A DNA stretch of 64,000 nt from Drosophila miranda (taxonomy: Eukaryota > Arthropoda > Insecta > Diptera > Drosophilidae): assembly GCF_003369915.1 (NCBI RefSeq), contig NC_046674.1, positions 18,665,657 through 18,729,656 of the forward strand, given 5' to 3'. How positions within the stretch are numbered: position 1 is the stretch's first letter; each line of letters starts with the position of its first letter. This document shows positions 58,794-64,000 of this stretch, piece after piece. The notes under the pieces were generated by a model. It had not been told where the DNA came from and did not search any database. It worked only from the letters and a program-made list of their open reading frames with translations. The position numbers and the translations under genes are program-made.

Positions 58794-60692
58794 ATGGAAG
58801 GTGCACATATTGTCGTTGACAATACCGATACAGTGCCTGTCCGCACTCAGCGCATTTCTGTTCCCCCAATTATTTCGTCCCCTGTTTCCACCGTAGGCGT
58901 GACTTCCATTTTGACAGCGAAGCCTGCAGCAGCCACAACAGCGACGACTGTAGCAGCGACGACTGTGGCAGCGACGGCGACAGCGACGGCGACAGCGACA
59001 GCGACAGCGACTTCGACAGTGGCAGTGACGGCGACAACACCTCCGCGAAATCCGATTCACAATCTTCCAATTGAACTGCAGAATGATCAGAAGCGCAGAA
59101 GGTGAGTCAGAAAACATTATCCAGTCCCCAAACTTTTGCTAAGTAATCTTTCCGCTTGATAGCTCCTCGCGCACCATCAAACGGAAACGTTTTGATGATG
59201 AAATCGTCGAGTACAACATCACTGTGCCCACGAGTCGTGGAGGAGCAGACCCTAGCCGCAGGGACAGGCCACGCACCAGTTCGCAAAACTATCCAGCTCT
59301 GATGGGAATACCCACATCTCTTAATATGCATGCGGCACCCGCTCCCATGCTGGAGACCCCTCCTAAACCGGGATTAGTGGACTGCCTTTTGCCTGGAACT
59401 CCAAGTGGCACAGTGGCCTCTGTTTCCCCGGCCACGCCCACTGCTGCACCGCCAGTCACACCAATGCCTCTAGTTGTGCCAGTGACTCCGAAGCCAGTCG
59501 TGGAACGTGTTCCACCCACCGATAGACGACCGACCGTTCGGTCCGGGCGGCCGACCAGCAAGAGGTCACAGCGCCGCAATGGCCGTCCCTTGGCACAGCT
59601 AGCCACCAAAGATTTGGGACGCTGGAAGCCCTGCGACGACATGGCTTTGATCATCGGCATTCAGCAGACGAACGATTTGCGGTTAATCCATCGCGGTGTG
59701 AAGTTCTCGTGCAAGTTCACGGCCCAGGAGCTCCAGCAACGTTGGTATGCGTTGCTTTATGAACCGGCAGTGTCGCGGATTGCCGTCTCCGCTATGCGCA
59801 ATTTGCACCCCGAAATGGTAGAGTCCATACAGCGAAAGGCCCCGTACAGTACCCAGGAGGAGGAACTGCTGGGCACCATCAGTAGTGTAAGTAGAGATAT
59901 GATGTGAATCTGACTAGGAAAAGCAGCTTCTTATATATGGACTCCCCCATCCCACAGACTGAAACACCCAAGCTGGAGCACTTCCAGAAGCTGCTCGACA
60001 AGAATGCGGGTGTTTTCTACTGCGCCCGCACCGCCAAATCGCTACACAACCACTGGCTGCTCCTAAAGCAGTACAGTCTGCTGCCGGACCAGGTGGTACA
60101 GCCGCTCCATGGCTTGGAGCAGACGCTGCTGAGCTTCTCCGACGCAGAGGAACAGGTTTTCGAGAATGATGTTAATGTGCCGCGTGACGAAGCGCTGGAA
60201 ATGGAGAGGACTCTCACGGATCGCCGCAACAAGCGGGACATTCGCGTGCTGGAGAACGAGCTGTCACGTTGGGGCGTCCTGGTGGACTCTGTGCTAGGAC
60301 CAACGGCTGCCTCTGAGCTCGACAGCCAGACTCTGGCCTGTTTGTGCGGCCGTAAGGTGCGCTATCTGATGCGCTCCAAGGAGATTACATTCGGACGCGA
60401 TGCCAAGGACTATTTGATTGATGTGGATCTGTCGCTGGAGGGTGCTGCGGCAAAAATCTCTCGTCGCCAGGGCACCATCAAGCTGCGCAGCAATGGCGAC
60501 TTCTTCATTGCCAACGAGGGCAAGCGGGCCATTTTCATCAATGGTACGCCTCTGCTGACGGGCATGAAGACGCGACTCGCTCACAACTGCATCATGGAGA
60601 TGTGCGGACTGCGCCTAACCTTTCTGGTTAACTACGAGCTGATCAATGCCATACGCCATGAGAGCGCCAAGACATCGAATTCCCTGAATTAG
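58794..60692 (+). CDS. Rcd5: Rcd5, MCRS1 (microspherule protein) orthologue with FHA domain
   Basis: Three exons: 58794-59101, 59163-59886 and 59958-60692, giving 588 residues in phase. Residues ~47-82 are an A/T repeat encoded by GCGACG/GCGACA tandem units. A basic KRKR follows at ~110. The MCRS N-terminal domain starts near LGRWKPCDDMALIIGIQQ (~250), and a coiled segment (LTDRRNKRDIRVLENEL) leads to the FHA domain at ~485-560, with FGRDAKDYLIDVDLS and NGDFFIANEG typical of MCRS1. MCRS1 is a subunit of the NSL histone acetyltransferase complex; the fly protein was also named for a role in centriole duplication. AATAAA at 60712-60717 is the polyadenylation signal. Confidence 0.92.
58930..59030 (+). 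repeat. Coding tandem repeat, GCGACR units
   Basis: Imperfect hexamer repeats (GCGACG, GCGACA, GCGACT) inside Rcd5 exon 1 encode an alternating Ala-Thr tract. Likely length-variable between individuals or species. Confidence 0.8.
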
Positions 60693-63600
60693 CTACCCTA
60701 TGAGTGTCGCAATAAATTCTAATTCCATAAGTCTAGTGTTCAGAATGAAAAATCAATATGTGTAACATCATAAATTAATGTGACGCCCACCTGAGGAGCT
60801 AACAGTCGACGATCGCAACGCCTCCAATCGAATGGAAGCCAGAGTTCTTAAGGGGAAATGGAAAAGAGTTCCAATCTCCCGGATTTTCGGCCCACAGTCT
60901 ACCGCCGCCTCGAATCTGGCTCAAGACACCTACGCCGTGCCGCCACAACTTCTCAACAACGCCAATGTCATGGAGTTAATTTGCGGCTAACTCGTAAGCT
61001 GCTATTAATTACAGCTCAGACTCTCGAAAGTGGCTGCTAAGACACCATAACCATCTATCCATAACCATTCTATTTGCATGTCACCAGCGCTGCGTCGCTT
61101 ACAAAGTGAATTAAGCAAATAAAGATCCGCGTCTGTTGGGAACTTTTGCTCACGCGATTGTCTAAGATCTCTGTTCTATGTTTTCAGTTCTCAGTTGTGT
61201 GTGGCGACATGGTCTCGGGCTTCCATCTGGGAAGGAACCTACCGGGGGGCCGGCACTTAATAGCCGCCGATTGTGTTTGGGCAAATTTGTTCGACCTTGC
61301 GAACTCTGCGAACTCCCAAGTTCCATTTACAAATTGTAACAGATCGGGCGACTCCAAGGGGAGATTGACTCCTCGAAACAGTCCGATAGCAAAGGTTATA
61401 AATGATGGCTGCTGTTAAAATAATTAATTAATCGACTGACAGGCGAGGACCATGACACATAATATAGAAATTAGTCGCCAAAAAGAAACACACGGAGAAA
61501 GTTCGATGACTTTCTGGCAGCCAAAGCAGCAGCAGAAGCGACGGCCTTTCTTCGAGGTCGGATTCGGATTCTGTTTTGGGTTCGCTTTGGGTCTTTCGCT
61601 CTTTAATTTGTATTGTTGATACTATAAACTAATAAGCTGTCGGGCCATGCAAGCTGCGCAGCATATTAAAATATAATTAATTGTTGTCACTGTCTATAAA
61701 AAGTCAATTTACTTTTTGGCCATACCAAGAATTTCGTGGTCTTGGTCTTGGTCCGTACAAGTTCTCCCATTCCATCCCATTCTCCAGCTTCTCCATCTTT
61801 CTCCGCTTTGTTTCTCCTGGAATTCCAAATTCTAACGTTGATTTGTGTGCATTTTTTTGTTCGCCATCTGATCTCAGAGCCAATCGATGGAATGGACCTA
61901 TGTATGGATGGTGTTGGTGGTGTGTTCTGCTGCTGCTGCTGCTTTCTTTTACCGATGCCCAAGTTGATGATGGGAGAGCTAATGAAGCTTGGCTTTGTCT
62001 TATTATATCTTTTGTGCAGTTCACCGAACTTTTGTTGTTGTTGTCGTTGTTGCTGTTGTGGTCCGATATTCCGATATTTTGGCGATGTCGCAACTGCTAA
62101 AATTAGTCTGAAGCCCGTCTTGGGGGCTCTTTCTCTTCTCTATTAGCGTAGGTCATGCTGTTTGTCCGCGCGACCGAAGTGGAGCACTACATGGGATCTT
62201 CATTTCACATACATATGTACGAGAATCTATGCTGGTTGGGGCGTTGCGTGGGGGTCTCTGTCTCTCGATAGAACTTTCACAGTTTCTTGGGCTGAGATCA
62301 CCCAAGTGTCCGAGATCTGTGCGGGGAAAAGACACCTGTAGGCACGGCACCCATTGATTGCTCCAGTTCAGGGTGACATAATAGTGCGATTATCTCATTG
62401 AATTATATGAAGTGAATAACAAAATTGTCAAAAGTTTCGTGACTTTGCAGGAAAATTGTCCAAAAACAATCGATGTAAGGCCATAAAAATAGGCTACCAA
62501 TCGACTTCGATATGCCAAAATCATGGGGTCTGCGTTCCCTCTAGTACAGTCCCTGCCATAAGTGTGATTATTCAACACCGCAGAAAATTCCGTAAAACGG
62601 TTTTGGAGCTTTGATATTCATTTTGCTAATCGCATTTCAATCAATTTCATTTCAATTGTCGGCTCCGGGGGCTGTGTGGATCGACATTTGTCGTAGACGT
62701 GCATGTCGCATGCGTCATGTGAAATATTCAAGTTTTGGTTTTGGTTTTGTCGAGTTTTGCATGTAACGCATAAATAATACTCTAGCTAGCAGGTCGAAAA
62801 CACTACTGCGTGTTGTTCCGCGTCGCTCATACGCACAGTGGGCCGTCAAAGTCAGCATCGGGTGTGCACTGCATTTATAATTCCCCGTAGTTTTGTTTAT
62901 TGAACTGGCTGGCAAATATATTGTATCTCTAGCTTTTGGGCTGTGACTATTCATGGAATGCTCGCTGATTTATTTCACCTATGCCTCCCCTCCCCTTTGT
63001 CGCTGCCCGAACCACATGGGAGTGTGAGTGTGAGTGTGAGGATGAGGGTGAGGAAAATGATTTCATTTGTGGGCGACGGGCGTGACGTCAGCCATCCAAT
63101 GCATCCATCGAGATCGGTGGCACAGCCTATGGAGCAGCCTCACAGTTGAATGGATTGATCCGAAACAGGGGGCCTTGAGGTTCTCTGCTCCATTAGACGG
63201 CGGCGGCGGCGGCGTCGGCAGCCACTCACCCACGCACTCCACATCACGTCACACACACTCGTAGCTCGTATCTCTGTGGCGCCAAAATAAAGCAAGTTCA
63301 ATTTGCAACTCCACTTTCGGGTCTTAAGATCTCAAGGGTTGTTGTCGTCGTACCGCCGAGTGCCGCTCGCTCCCAGAGCGACAGATACTCATATTTTTTT
63401 TTTGCAGGCGAGACAAATAATTACAACGGCTTTGATTTTTTAATTAAGTCGAGCTTGAAGTCGAGATACAAATAGATATGGATATGCCATACAAAAACAT
63501 TTGCTTGCTCAGACTTTTTATTATCGACGTGGGTTGCTGTTTTATTAATGCTTTGTCTTTTCCTATTTTTCTAATGGATTATAAATATTATATCCATACT

Positions 63601-64000
63601 CTTGTCGAGAGTTTCCATTCTGCAAAGAAGTCGGCAATTGATTGAAGAAGGGTTCTCAGGTTGCATATATTATAGTATTTCAACTCTTTCCCAAGAACAT
63701 TCCGGGCCAAAACTTAAGGAAAGACACTCTTTAAATAACCATGACAATTCGAATCAAGGAATCCCTTAAGAATCCCAAGCCAACCCTCTCATTTGGAGAA
63801 GGGTATTTCCCCAATCGCTCTAACGCCATTGGCCTTTCACTCCCCTTCGTCTATTGATTATTTGATTTGCTGACTCAACCTGCGAATCGCCCCAATAGAT
63901 TTGTATTTTAAGATATGTTTATTATTCGTCTAGCGCCTGAGGGATATTGAGCGATAAAAATTGCCCAAAAACGAAATATTTTTAATAAGTTTTTAACTGA
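60693..64000. other. Non-coding DNA downstream of Rcd5, no gene recognised
   Basis: Contains the short 3' untranslated end of Rcd5, then about 3.2 kb without a supported exon. Small features: CTG/TTG repeats near 61925-61945 and 62030-62055, a CGGCGGCGG run at about 63197-63212, and a perfect cAMP-response-element palindrome TGACGTCA at 63083-63090. Open frames such as 61681-62100 are low-complexity. The stretch may be intronic or upstream sequence of a gene beyond the window. Confidence 0.5.

Noticed and set aside
60858-61418. Small plus-strand frames after Rcd5
   Set aside because: Short, overlapping and without conserved motifs; probably random frames.
1-64000. tRNA, rRNA, snoRNA or microRNA genes
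   Set aside because: No cloverleaf A/B box pair, rRNA core or convincing precursor hairpin was recognised by eye; a dedicated scan could still find one.

Overview
The window is insect nuclear DNA, almost certainly Drosophila. It has short GT-AG introns, CAG/CAA (polyQ) and GA/CA microsatellites, fly housekeeping-promoter motifs, and a set of genes recognisable as Drosophila orthologues. The gene content matches Muller element D (D. melanogaster 3L). The gene order is not that of D. melanogaster as I remember it: Gr61a sits directly beside the Gr64 array. I infer a species outside the melanogaster subgroup, plausibly the obscura group. No bacterial, viral or CRISPR features are seen. Exon boundaries were worked out by hand from GT/AG sites and reading-frame continuity. 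For every multi-exon gene except the Q-rich one, which leaves the window unfinished, the exon lengths sum to a multiple of three. | Layout, left to right. 1-8966: simple-sequence-rich non-coding DNA leading into an intronless SLC16-type monocarboxylate transporter (8967-11420, +) with a long AT-rich 3' region. 14810-16642 (-): the first three coding exons of a Q/P/G-rich protein whose next exon is not visible; its promoter motifs lie near 18.1 kb. 19745-22357 (-): a five-exon TMEM200-family membrane protein. 22920-24002: an interspersed repeat with short inverted termini. 27369-30844 (+): dpr20, a two-Ig cell-surface protein, with upstream ORFs in its leader. 31718-32564 and 33074-33921 (-): tandem copies of a peroxisomal enoyl-CoA isomerase (Dci type). 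34451-41146 (-): Cep290, a 13-exon ciliary coiled-coil gene. | 42053-54852: seven sugar-type gustatory receptors. Gr61a is on the minus strand and Gr64a, b, c, d, e, f are on the plus strand, in one compact block. Gr61a and Gr64a are head to head with 224 bp between start codons, and the six Gr64 genes are only about 170-230 bp apart. 55461-56222: a fold-back mobile element flanked by a 7-bp duplication. 56618-58213 (-): a BNIP2/CRAL-TRIO protein. 58794-60692 (+): Rcd5, the microspherule-protein (MCRS1) orthologue with an FHA domain. 60693-64000: no gene recognised. | Working together: the seven Gr proteins are subunits of sugar receptors of taste neurons and are likely co-regulated because of their spacing. 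The two Dci copies serve peroxisomal beta-oxidation of unsaturated fatty acids. Cep290 (ciliary transition zone) and Rcd5 (chromatin and centriole biology) are unrelated neighbours. The most notable observations are the fused Gr61a-Gr64 cluster, a Gr64e intron whose donor reads GA instead of GT, the Dci duplication that carried along a piece of Cep290's 3' end and shows a 143-bp identical tract, and the fold-back element.
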